Shown here one piece after another: positions 1 to 7,480 of a DNA stretch of 20,327 nucleotides. The translations under genes and the position numbers were made by a program. This stretch comes from a virus: IMG/VR virus record IMGVR_UViG_3300049215_000808, positions 1-20,327 of that record; one strand, 5' to 3'. The number at the start of each line of letters is the position of its first letter. The first letter of the stretch is position 1. A model generated the notes under the pieces. The model saw nothing but the letters and a program-made list of their open reading frames with translations. It was not told the DNA's origin and ran no database searches.

Positions 1-444
1 TCACTCCACAGCCAGGTTGTAGAAGGCGTGCTTGCCGATAGTGACGAGCGGGGTGCGGAAATGGCCCCAGCTGTAGGGCCAGGGGAGCGAGGCCAGCTTG
101 TAGCTGGTGGCGCCGAAGGTGGGGTCGTCGAGATCGCCGGCGACCGCATCCTCCGCCACCTTGCGCGCGAGGCGGAATTCCGGATCGGAGAGATCGACCG
201 CGAGCAGCTTCGCGCGATTCGGATCGCCGGGATTCCAGCACGAAAATTGCGCGCGGGCGCGGCAGACCGAGACGATGTCGCGACCCCACCAGTGGATACC
301 GCCGATCTCCTGACTCTCGCGCACGCGGTTCAGCACGACGCATGCTACGGCGATCATGCCGGTCTCGCCTTCGCCGCGCGATTCGCCCCAGATCGTGCGC
401 GCGAGTATGTCGACGGCGTTCGCTGTCGGCTGATTGTCGGTCAT
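1..444 (-). CDS. SleB-type cell wall hydrolase (phage endolysin)
   Basis: A 147-aa protein that probably cuts the peptidoglycan to release progeny. The N-terminal half carries the pattern of the SleB/Hydrolase_2 family (PF07486): ILARTIWGESRGEGETGMIA at residues 13-32 with the conserved Glu21, then VACVVLNRV, and later FSCWNPGDPNR around residues 67-77. It has no signal peptide, so release would need the holin-like protein encoded upstream. The start is supported by GGAG six bases before ATG, and the stop codon is the first three bases of the window, so the gene is complete. It is the last of three lysis-type genes in the operon. Family call is from motif recognition; cleavage specificity cannot be told from sequence. 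Confidence 0.9.
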   Translation of the reverse strand: MTDNQPTANAVDILARTIWGESRGEGETGMIAVACVVLNRVRESQEIGGIHWWGRDIVSVCRARAQFSCWNPGDPNRAKLLAVDLSDPEFRLARKVAEDAVAGDLDDPTFGATSYKLASLPWPYSWGHFRTPLVTIGKHAFYNLAVE

Positions 445-488
445 GGGAAACTCCGGAGGAGAAAGATCACGCGCTCAGACGGCGCAGA

Positions 489-1043
489 TCACGGTGCCGA
501 TTTCAGCAAGTCGGCTGGATTGCCCTTGTCCGCGTTCGGCACACAGAGTGCGGACAGTGCGGGCACGAGCCCCGGCACCGTCTGAGCATTCCGCACGACC
601 GCCGAAAATGGCGTGCCGCAGGCATCGGTCTTCCAGATAAGGATGTTGTTGTCCTCCACCGACTGCGCCCCTTTGAGCGCGCTCGTCTCGAAGCCCGACA
701 CGGCCGCTTGTTGCGATGCCGTGCATCCGGTGAGGAACAACAGCGCGGCGGCCGCTACCGCGGGCGGCGTGGTCCTCGCCGTTTTGACGAAATTGAGTGC
801 TACGGCATCGATCACGGCGACGACGGTCGGCGGAAGCCGATTGCGCAGATTGGCAAGGATCGATGCGACAACCGGAACGGCCACCGCGCCCAGCGCCCAT
901 TTCAGCAAGGCGGCATCGTTGCCGCACATGACATCGGCGATCGGCGGGATCTGCGAAAGATCCGGCGTCGCGGCCATTGCCGGAGCGGAGACGCAGAGGA
1001 TCAATCCGGCCAGCGAAAGCCGGCCGGCGTCAAAACGCTTCAT
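489..1043 (-). CDS. Secreted/membrane lysis-region protein with internal lipobox (spanin-like candidate)
   Basis: A 184-aa protein between holin and endolysin. Residues 1-24 look like a Sec signal peptide ending in PAMA-A. Residues 46-64 form a hydrophobic segment, and a second one at 95-106 ends in LLFLTGC, a good lipobox with Cys107. The C-terminal 75 residues hold three cysteines (142, 167 and the lipobox Cys) and no recognised domain. The start is backed by AGGAG seven bases before ATG. Position between holin and endolysin suggests a role in the outer membrane step of lysis, as spanins do, but the layout of a signal peptide plus an internal lipobox is not a standard spanin. It may be a fusion of a small membrane protein with an Rz1-like lipoprotein. 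Function is inference. Confidence 0.65.
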   Translation of the reverse strand: MKRFDAGRLSLAGLILCVSAPAMAATPDLSQIPPIADVMCGNDAALLKWALGAVAVPVVASILANLRNRLPPTVVAVIDAVALNFVKTARTTPPAVAAAALLFLTGCTASQQAAVSGFETSALKGAQSVEDNNILIWKTDACGTPFSAVVRNAQTVPGLVPALSALCVPNADKGNPADLLKSAP

Positions 1044-1053
1044 GACAGGACTC

Positions 1054-1269
1054 CTACGGTTTTGAGGAATGCGACGTGCGGCGCGTACGGAAGAGCCGCA
1101 TCACGCCGGCGACGCCGACGATCGCACCGCACAGCGCGGTGACGAAGGCGAGGATCGCGTTGAGCTCGCCCAGGAGCTGCACCCACCAGGGTGCGGCGAT
1201 CAGCACGCCGCCGACCACAGTCTCGGCGACGGCGCTCGCTTGGGCGGGCGCGACAGACGGATCGCTCAT
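1054..1269 (-). CDS. Small holin-like membrane protein
   Basis: A 71-aa protein with one or two hydrophobic segments: roughly residues 17-30 (weak, TVVGGVLIAAPWWV) and 37-58 (AILAFVTALCGAIVGVAGV), then a basic tail MRLFRTRRTSHSSK. Small size, membrane segments with a charged C-terminus, and position directly before a signal-peptide protein and an endolysin fit a holin that permeabilises the inner membrane. The start has GGAGG seven bases upstream. Holins share little sequence, so the call rests on topology and context rather than on a family match. Confidence 0.65.
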   Translation of the reverse strand: MSDPSVAPAQASAVAETVVGGVLIAAPWWVQLLGELNAILAFVTALCGAIVGVAGVMRLFRTRRTSHSSKP

Positions 1270-1305
1270 GGATGAGCCTCCGGGATTAATGATAGTACCG
1301 GGAGG

Positions 1306-1319
1306 AGCGCCTAGGCGCT
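1306..1319. other. Perfect 14-bp palindrome at a stop codon
   Basis: AGCGCCTAGGCGCT is fully self-complementary and contains the TAG stop codon of the DUF4376-like gene. In RNA it could form only a short hairpin with no free loop. It could be a protein binding site, a weak transcription pause ahead of the lysis genes, or chance in GC-rich DNA. There is no U-tract, so it is not a classical terminator. Confidence 0.35.
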
Positions 1320-1910
1320 GGCGGACGGATAGCCGGCAGTCACATCGATCGCCTCAACCGCGGCGATGGTCGTCGCGGCGCGGATGCCGTCTTTGATCGA
1401 CGCGCAGTGCAAGATGCACGTGCTGACATAGTTTGCAATTGTCGCGGCGAAGGCGAGCATCTGCGCCGCCGTCATCGGCTGATGATCGTTGTTGGCGTCG
1501 CGCCAATAGAAACCGCCGGGCCACGGTATCGCGGCAGGATTGGCGACCGAGGCGCTCGCCAGCGAGCCCATCGCGGCGATGTTCTGCTGGCTCGCCGGAT
1601 CGATCTGGTAGAGCGCACCCGAATATGTGAAGCCAGCTGGCGTCATAAAGAGGCTTTGAAAGTGATTCGCCGCCGCCTGGATGGCCGCCGTCTGAACGTC
1701 CTGCAGCGTCCGAACGTAAGCCGTCAGCGCGGCGCTCGCGGTGCCGGGATTGGAGATTTGGTGCGTTTGGAAACCGATCACGGTTCCGTCGGTCACCTGC
1801 AGATAGCTTTGGCCTGACGGGGCAGCCGGCAGATCGGCTAAAGCCACCGGCGTCTGAAGCACGCTCGTAATGAAGCCGGTCGTGGTCACGTAAGTAGCGT
1901 AAACATTCAT
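1311..1910 (-). CDS. DUF4376-like phage protein (tail fibre accessory)
   Basis: A 199-aa protein directly after the tail tip gene, overlapping it by ATGA. The C-terminal half (about residues 130-195) has the look of the DUF4376 domain found next to tail fibre genes: a W-x-D-A-N-N-D-x-Q-P-M-T-A stretch followed by a long helix (FAATIANYVSTCILHCASIKDGIRAA) and a final TAGYPSA. The N-terminal third is beta-rich with threonine and glycine. In other phages such proteins sit with fibre or fibre-assembly genes, so a role in building or decorating the tail tip is likely, but no activity is known. The stop codon lies inside a 14-bp palindrome. Confidence 0.6.
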   Translation of the reverse strand: MNVYATYVTTTGFITSVLQTPVALADLPAAPSGQSYLQVTDGTVIGFQTHQISNPGTASAALTAYVRTLQDVQTAAIQAAANHFQSLFMTPAGFTYSGALYQIDPASQQNIAAMGSLASASVANPAAIPWPGGFYWRDANNDHQPMTAAQMLAFAATIANYVSTCILHCASIKDGIRAATTIAAVEAIDVTAGYPSASA

Positions 1911-4900
1911 CGCTGCAGCACCGAAACGTACATGACCGCTCCTGTGAGATAGGAAAGCGTGTCACCGCATTGCCAATAGAGATAGAAATTGTGCCCACCG
2001 GCCGCGTATTGGGAGATCGACGCGAAGGAGATGGTCACGGTCTGAGAAGAATCGACCGTGTAGACATTCCCTACCGTCTCAAGAACCGCACCGGTTTCAT
2101 CTCTGAGCTGTAAAGACCAGCCGGCTCCGTTTCGAATCGTTTGCGCAATGGTCGCAGCAACCACCAAATTAGATGCGATGTTTGGCGACACAGGAACAGA
2201 GCAAATATACTCCCATGAAGCCCCAGCGGTCCCGGCCGTCGAACCAGTGTACTTGGTAGACCCTAGTACCGTAGCCGCGTTCGCGGCGAGGTCCGCCGTG
2301 CTGGCTTGCAGCGGAACACATGTCACCCCTGAGCCGGACCCGGTCGCGTTGAAGGGGCCCACCACGCCGGAGCTGTTGACGGCCTTCACCCAGAACATGA
2401 GGGTGCCGTAATTATTGGCGATGTCCTGCACCGCCGCGCCAGAGAACGTGTAATTGCAAACCTGACCGGGCTTCCCAGCTACGCCATCGAACAAGAGATT
2501 GGCATTAGCCGAGTCATTTGTGCTGACCGGTGGCAGATACAGCGCGCCCCAAATCTGCGTGCGCACAAAGTCGACGTCGGACGGATTCGTCCATTGTAGA
2601 CGACAGGAGTAGGTACCGGCCGTGACGCTTAGGCCGGTCGGCGCGGCTGGCGCGGAGGTCTTCGGCGAGACCGTGAAGCCGCCCGGCCAGGTCGACATGG
2701 AATCGAGCCAAGGCGAATAGAAGGTCTGCTGCGGCGTCACATAGACCGTGCGCACACGCACGTCATAAGCCTGACCGGCGCTGCCGGCGAAGAGGTTGGT
2801 CAGCTGGAAGCTCGTGGTGCCGGTCTGCACACTATTGGGGCTCGCACTCCAGGAGCCGGCATGTTGTTGCCACTGCACCTCGTAATAGCTGATGACGGCG
2901 CTCGCCGAGGCGCCCCATGCTGCCGTGAGATACGGCTGCACAGTCCCGTCGGCCTGAGTGTTTACGCTGCTCGAAAGGTTCAGCGGTCCAGTGGGAGCCC
3001 CAACCGCGGGCGTCGTTCCGCTCCCGGCCGCGCTCCAGGTGCCGACCTGGGATGTCGACTGAACAGCGCGCACGAAGACGTAATAGGTCGTGTTCGCCAG
3101 GATGCCGTTGCTGATCGTAACGCTGGTCGCGAGCGGGTTGGAGGTCAAGTTCGCGAGGATGGCGCCCGTGAGCGTGTTCGCCGTGTTGTAGGCGACTTCG
3201 TATCCGGCGAGGTTCGGATCGGTCGATGCGGCCCAGCTGACATTGAGATAAAACGCCCCGGTGCCGACGACCGGCGCCGCCAGCGCCGCTGGGGCGCTCG
3301 GATAGGTCGCGGTGACGCCGCTCGGATGGGCCGTGAGCGTGTCGATCCATGCGGAGTAGGTCGTCGAAAAGCTGCCGACGCCCACGCGCGTGCTGCGAAC
3401 CCGGAAATCATAGGCGACGCCCGCTTGCAGCCCCGTCAGGAAGTAAAGGTCCGCCCAGGGGGACAGCGCGACCGAAGTCCAATTGCCGGAGCCATGCACC
3501 TGCCACGCCAGTTCTTGGCCATCGCAATTGAGATCGGTCGTCGGAGTCCAGGTGATCTGCATGCCGGGCTGGATCGAGCCGTCGAGCTGCACGTCATAGG
3601 ACGCCGTGACATTGAGGGGAACCGTGGGCGCGCCGACAGGGCCGCCGAAACCGCCCGAGCCGCCGCTCACGACTGGCGTATAGGTGTACGCGGTGGCGCT
3701 GGCGAGATCGGTCGGCGCGCCGCCCCACAGATTGTAGGAAACGAATTTGAAATGGAGCGCGACGCCGCTGAGGCTCGCCGGCAGGTCCATGACGAAGACA
3801 TTCTTGCCCATGCCCAGCACCATGGAGCCCGAGGCATGCGCCGCGATCGGCGTGGCGAGCTGTCCGCGACGCAAATAGATCGAGCCGCCGCCGGAATCGG
3901 AGAGCTTGTAGGTGCCGGTGCCGGTCAGCGTCTCGATGCCGTAGCCGACGAGCTCGCCGTTGCTATAGTCGCTGTTACAGATCCATAGCGAGGTCTGATA
4001 ATTGTCGGCTGTACCATGGCTGGCCGGCGCGAGCTGCGCGCCGTAGCTCTGGCTGATGTCGATCGTCAGAAGCTCGCTCGTGTCGGGATCGGTGGCGGCG
4101 CCCGACAAGGCGGCCGTCGTGATACCGACGGCGGCGCCTTTCACCGCGCGGCCGATCAGCTCGTAATTGTTGCCGCCGTCCGCCGACATGTAGATGTCGG
4201 CCGAGCCCCAATAGGGCGAGCTTCCCGACACGCCGATCATCAGCTGCGGCGTGCCCGCGATGAAGCTGATCGGCGGCTCGACGATGACAGGTGCGTTCAC
4301 GACGCCGGGCGAAGCGTTCAGATTCCCGATCGCCGAAGGCAGGCCCGACTGGAAGGTATAGAGTGGCGCGCCGCCGGCACCGCCCAGATATTCCTCCGCT
4401 GTAATGCTCAGATTGCCGTTGTCGTCCTCCTCGATCGAGAGGATGCGCACCCATTGCTGGACGAGGCCGAGATTGGCGTCGGTGATCTCGACGATATCCA
4501 TCGGGTCCAGCAGGCAATATTTCCAGCCGAGCGTGAATGTGTACTGGTTGCGGACCGCCTGGCGCTGCAGCTGCAGCGTGGCCGACATCGTGGCGGCCGA
4601 CAGTGTGCAGAATTGATGCGATTGTTTCGGCTGATCCGAACGTAGACCGTACGTCTCGATCGCCGCTTGGTCTTTTGCCTCGACAATTTCGGCCGCATAC
4701 TGGTTCGAACGGTTGAGCCATTCGAGCTTCACCGAATTCATCCGGTCCGACGGCCTGGCGCGCGACAGCTGCACCGGATCGCCCGAGCCCGTGTCGATGT
4801 AATCGTCGTCGGTCAGGCTGTAGAGCGCAGCGGCCGGTGCGGTATAGGTGGCCCCGTTGCTCGAAACATTCTGGTCGCCATAGGGGACGATGGTGAGCTG

Positions 4901-5626
4901 CCCGCCCGACCAGACAAACTCCGCATTGCATTGCTGCACGATATCATTGAGCGTGCTGGCCGCATCCTGCTGCGTATTCAGGAACAGCGAAATCACCATG
5001 CCCGTGGCGCGGCAATAATTGGAGAAGGTCGACAGATCGCCGAGACGCGACGACGGGAAGCCGACGCCATAGGAAGCATTGGTGAGAAGGTCCGTCACGA
5101 CGAAGGCCGGATCGGCGTCCGGCGTGCCGTAGACCCCGTTTCCGATACCCTGGATCTCGAAGGCGAAATTCTGCATCTGCGGCGACGAGCCGAACAGGCC
5201 CGGCTGCCAATAGACATAGGCGGTCTCGCTATAACCGAGATCCTGGCCCGGATGCTTCGACGACAGATAGCCCCAGGGCGCCTGACCCGACGCGCCGCTT
5301 TCGAATCCGATATTGTGCGCGGAGCAATAAGCCCAGCTGTAGATCGTGCCGTTGGCCCAGACATTCGCGACGCCGCCGATCGGCCCCTCGCAGAGCGCGA
5401 ACGCGAAGTAGGCGCTGTAGGTGTAGGCCTGGCCGCCATTCTTCCCTTTGCTCGCGCTGCCCGCCGATGTCGCCTGGAAATCGCCATACCAGATGAGATT
5501 CCCCGAACCGCGGACCGTCCCGTACGCGATGGGCACGACGTTGCCGTAACAAGAACTATTGATCGACACGCCCGACGCGACGGTCTTCGCCTGGGCGTTG
5601 GTGGTGGATGACCCAAAGAGGCTCAT
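1907..5626 (-). CDS. Tail tip / host-specificity hub protein with four FN3-like domains
   Basis: A 1239-aa protein, the largest in the window. Residues 1-420 resemble the baseplate hub and adsorption part of GTA gp15 and phage J-like proteins, with GNVVPIAYGTVRGSGNLIWYG near the start and an oligomerising region ending near ITAEEYLGG (409-416). Residues 665-1105 hold about four fibronectin type III-like domains. Domains 1 and 3 match each other (LDGSIQPGMQITW with ADGTVQPYLTAAW; YSAWIDTLTAHPSG with YSPWLDSMSTWPGG), so a two-domain unit seems to have been duplicated. Residues 1110-1239 form a beta-rich C-terminal domain that could contact the receptor. It ends in an ATGA overlap with the next gene. 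It is probably the main determinant of host binding. Confidence 0.85.
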   Translation of the reverse strand: MSLFGSSTTNAQAKTVASGVSINSSCYGNVVPIAYGTVRGSGNLIWYGDFQATSAGSASKGKNGGQAYTYSAYFAFALCEGPIGGVANVWANGTIYSWAYCSAHNIGFESGASGQAPWGYLSSKHPGQDLGYSETAYVYWQPGLFGSSPQMQNFAFEIQGIGNGVYGTPDADPAFVVTDLLTNASYGVGFPSSRLGDLSTFSNYCRATGMVISLFLNTQQDAASTLNDIVQQCNAEFVWSGGQLTIVPYGDQNVSSNGATYTAPAAALYSLTDDDYIDTGSGDPVQLSRARPSDRMNSVKLEWLNRSNQYAAEIVEAKDQAAIETYGLRSDQPKQSHQFCTLSAATMSATLQLQRQAVRNQYTFTLGWKYCLLDPMDIVEITDANLGLVQQWVRILSIEEDDNGNLSITAEEYLGGAGGAPLYTFQSGLPSAIGNLNASPGVVNAPVIVEPPISFIAGTPQLMIGVSGSSPYWGSADIYMSADGGNNYELIGRAVKGAAVGITTAALSGAATDPDTSELLTIDISQSYGAQLAPASHGTADNYQTSLWICNSDYSNGELVGYGIETLTGTGTYKLSDSGGGSIYLRRGQLATPIAAHASGSMVLGMGKNVFVMDLPASLSGVALHFKFVSYNLWGGAPTDLASATAYTYTPVVSGGSGGFGGPVGAPTVPLNVTASYDVQLDGSIQPGMQITWTPTTDLNCDGQELAWQVHGSGNWTSVALSPWADLYFLTGLQAGVAYDFRVRSTRVGVGSFSTTYSAWIDTLTAHPSGVTATYPSAPAALAAPVVGTGAFYLNVSWAASTDPNLAGYEVAYNTANTLTGAILANLTSNPLATSVTISNGILANTTYYVFVRAVQSTSQVGTWSAAGSGTTPAVGAPTGPLNLSSSVNTQADGTVQPYLTAAWGASASAVISYYEVQWQQHAGSWSASPNSVQTGTTSFQLTNLFAGSAGQAYDVRVRTVYVTPQQTFYSPWLDSMSTWPGGFTVSPKTSAPAAPTGLSVTAGTYSCRLQWTNPSDVDFVRTQIWGALYLPPVSTNDSANANLLFDGVAGKPGQVCNYTFSGAAVQDIANNYGTLMFWVKAVNSSGVVGPFNATGSGSGVTCVPLQASTADLAANAATVLGSTKYTGSTAGTAGASWEYICSVPVSPNIASNLVVAATIAQTIRNGAGWSLQLRDETGAVLETVGNVYTVDSSQTVTISFASISQYAAGGHNFYLYWQCGDTLSYLTGAVMYVSVLQR

Positions 5627-5646
5627 TCGCGGCTTGCTCCATAAGG

Positions 5647-5788
5647 TTCACCACGAAGCTCACGAAGATTTTTCGTCATTCTCGCGAAAACGGGAATCCA
5701 TTTCGACGCCGGCACGAATGGCGACATGGATTCCCGCTTTCGGCGGAATAACATCAAAACTTCGTGAGCTTCGTGCCTTCGTGGTGAA
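5647..5788. repeat. Nested inverted-repeat element (MITE-like) at the 3' end of the NlpC/P60 gene
   Basis: The outer arms at 5647-5667 and 5760-5788 are inverted copies, both starting TTCACCACGAAG and ending CTCACGAAG; the right arm carries an extra 8-base GCACGAAG unit. Inside them, 5675-5701 and its inverted partner at about 5726-5752 match at 22 of 27 positions and contain the familiar CGGGAATCCAT motif, each arm being partly palindromic itself. Both motifs resemble dispersed intergenic repeats of many proteobacterial chromosomes. The element is non-coding in origin but is read through by the NlpC/P60 gene. No target-site duplication was visible. Confidence 0.8.
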
Positions 5789-6223
5789 TCGGTTCTGCTT
5801 CCACAACGTGAACAACTTCCGCTCACGCCCGCAAAGGGTGGCGCCGTCGACCTTGTCCAGGATCACGCCCGCGCGCTGCACGGCATGGATGATGACCGGC
5901 CATTCGACGATGATCGCGCCGTGCGCAAATGCGCGACCGTATCGATAAACCAGAAGGTCGCCCGGCGCGCCCGGCTCTTCGACAGGAAAGGCCCGCGCCT
6001 CCACCGCGTCCAGCAGACGTTCGGCGTCGCGATGGAGCATCCAGCCGGGCGGATAGCGCTCGAACAGGATTGGCGAAACCAGGCCGGCTTCTTCATAGAC
6101 GGCCGCCAGCAGCATCGCGCAATCGACACCGACGCCCTTCACGCGCGCTGCGTGATGATAAGGCGTGCCGATCCAGGATCGCGCTTCGCGCACGACCGCG
6201 ATCCGTTCTTCGGCCTCGGTCAT
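5660..6223 (-). CDS. NlpC/P60-family tail peptidase (GTA gp14-like), C-terminus replaced by a repeat
   Basis: Counted from ATG at 6223 (ATGA overlap with the gene before), this is a 187-aa protein. Residues 8-115 match the NlpC/P60 fold of phage tail-tip peptidases: WIGTPYHH, then GVDCAML with catalytic Cys35, then GDLLVYRYGR and AHGAII with His101, and a possible third residue His113. The enzyme probably cleaves peptide cross-links of the cell wall so the tail can pass. It lies between the hub genes and the large tail tip gene, as in GTAs. From Phe146 to the stop (42 residues, including FDVIPPKAGIH and DSRFREND) the reading frame runs through the inverted repeat, so the original C-terminus was probably near residue 143. 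Confidence 0.88.
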   Translation of the reverse strand: MTEAEERIAVVREARSWIGTPYHHAARVKGVGVDCAMLLAAVYEEAGLVSPILFERYPPGWMLHRDAERLLDAVEARAFPVEEPGAPGDLLVYRYGRAFAHGAIIVEWPVIIHAVQRAGVILDKVDGATLCGRERKLFTLWKQNRFTTKARSSRSFDVIPPKAGIHVAIRAGVEMDSRFRENDEKSS

Positions 6224-6507
6224 CGAACGGCGAACGCTACGCGGCGGATGACCAGCTGACCGCCAACGGTTTCGCTGCGCTCCCATTCGCCGCGACTGAA
6301 ATGATGCGCCCTGAGGCAATCATTGATTGCGCGTCGATGCGCATGATGGAAACCCGCGGCGGTGGCAAGTCCCTTCAGGATGGCTCTATCATGGTCACCC
6401 ACCAGACAGAGCGACAGATCGAATGGGGCCCTCTCAGCGTGGCTTCCGTTGGAATAGAGACGGATAATGCCGCTCGTGATCTCGAGATGCGCTTGAATGC
6501 CGCTCAT
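6220..6507 (-). CDS. Small tail-tip region protein, unknown function
   Basis: A 95-aa protein wedged between the DUF2163 hub and the NlpC/P60 peptidase, overlapping each neighbour by ATGA, which strongly supports translation. The middle is histidine-rich (AGFHHAHRRAINDCLRAHHFSRG at about 51-73), and the N-terminal half looks beta-stranded. I do not recognise a family. It has no signal peptide or membrane segment. Its tight coupling suggests it is made in step with the tail-tip proteins; it could be a small structural part or an assembly factor. Confidence 0.75.
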   Translation of the reverse strand: MSGIQAHLEITSGIIRLYSNGSHAERAPFDLSLCLVGDHDRAILKGLATAAGFHHAHRRAINDCLRAHHFSRGEWERSETVGGQLVIRRVAFAVR

Positions 6508-7364
6508 ACCGCGGTCTCCGGCGCCGGCACGTATGGGAAACCGCCGAAATGGGCCAGATTGTTGAATTTGGTCTGGCAGGTCGATTGCTGCTTGTCGCAG
6601 CCCGGATAGACGATGCAGCTGTCGCCGGCCGATGGAGGCACCGGGAACGGCACGACCGGCTTCAGCACGCCGCCGGTGTCATGCTCCCGAATCGTGAAGG
6701 ATTTGTTGGCGAGCGCGCCGGACGTGAATGTGACGGTCCCAAGCGACGCCCATCCGACCGCCTGCGCCAGATTGGTGTTTGCGACAAAGTCGGTCGAACC
6801 CGCACCGACTGTTGCCGAGACACCGAACGATGCCTTGTTCAACGTGCAGCGACGGTCATAGAGCGTGAAGGCGCAGCCCGGCTGGAACAGACGCCAGGGC
6901 ATTTGCAATGTCAGCAGCTCTAGATGCGTGTTGGCCTTGATGGTCGCCTGAGTCCGTCCGGCGTCGACTTCCGCGATGCGGCCGGCAAAGATGGTCAGCA
7001 GCCCCGCGGACGTGTCGCCGAAATTCGCCATGAAGGCCCGATCGAGCTGAATCTCCGCGCCGTCGAGCACGCCGCCGCGCAACGCCGACAGCCAGGGTAC
7101 GCCGTCGATCATGTCGTTGGGCCCGGCGGTGAGCACGATGTCGAGCTCATCCACCTGCACGCCGACCTGGAACTTCACCTTGGAGCGCTCGAAGAACGGA
7201 CCCTTCGATGAGAAGACGTGGCCGGTCGCCGCGTCCGTGATATCCTGATCGGCCGTCGTGTAGCGCACGACCGTGCGGTCTACGAGCGTGAAGCTGTAGC
7301 AGTCGGCCATATAGAATTGCGGCCCCGCAAGGATCGCTTGCAGGGTCGCGGAGGCGGATTTCAT
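6504..7364 (-). CDS. DUF2163 / BR0599-family tail hub protein with Fe-S type cysteines (GTA gp13-like)
   Basis: A 286-aa protein of the TIGR02218/DUF2163 family, which forms the central hub of the tail tip. Typical features are the N-terminal strand region LVDRTVVRYTTADQDI, DELDIVLT at about 72-79, and the C-terminal block with QPGCAFTLYDRRC (Cys164 and Cys173) and PGCDKQQSTCQTKFNNLAHFGG (Cys256 and Cys263). In the GTA homologue four cysteines in this arrangement bind an iron-sulfur cluster; the same is likely here but is inference. AAGGA lies 10 bases before ATG. The gene upstream in the pathway, DUF2460, is separated from it by a plus-strand cargo gene, so this gene may depend on read-through or its own promoter. 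Confidence 0.9.
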   Translation of the reverse strand: MKSASATLQAILAGPQFYMADCYSFTLVDRTVVRYTTADQDITDAATGHVFSSKGPFFERSKVKFQVGVQVDELDIVLTAGPNDMIDGVPWLSALRGGVLDGAEIQLDRAFMANFGDTSAGLLTIFAGRIAEVDAGRTQATIKANTHLELLTLQMPWRLFQPGCAFTLYDRRCTLNKASFGVSATVGAGSTDFVANTNLAQAVGWASLGTVTFTSGALANKSFTIREHDTGGVLKPVVPFPVPPSAGDSCIVYPGCDKQQSTCQTKFNNLAHFGGFPYVPAPETAV

Positions 7365-7394
7365 AGGGTTATCATCCTTGATCTGCGACGGACC

Positions 7395-7413
7395 AGCCGA
7401 AACTCATTCGGCT
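7395..7413 (+). other. Hairpin in the leader of the plus-strand membrane gene
   Basis: AGCCGAA and TTCGGCT form a 7-bp stem with loop ACTCA, directly followed by a CCGG-AGGGA-CCGG inverted repeat at 7415-7427. It lies in the 110-base gap between the divergent DUF2163 gene and the membrane protein gene. It may affect expression of either gene, or bind a regulator. No convincing -35/-10 promoter pair was found by eye. Confidence 0.35.
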
Positions 7414-7480
7414 ACCGGAGGGACCGGTTACTCTTTGGCAAGGAGTTCAATCAGAAGATGCAGCGCCGTAGGAGATGCCG

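Noticed and set aside
1306-1319. Rho-independent terminator before the lysis genes
   Set aside because: The palindrome has no free loop and is not followed by a U-tract on either strand.
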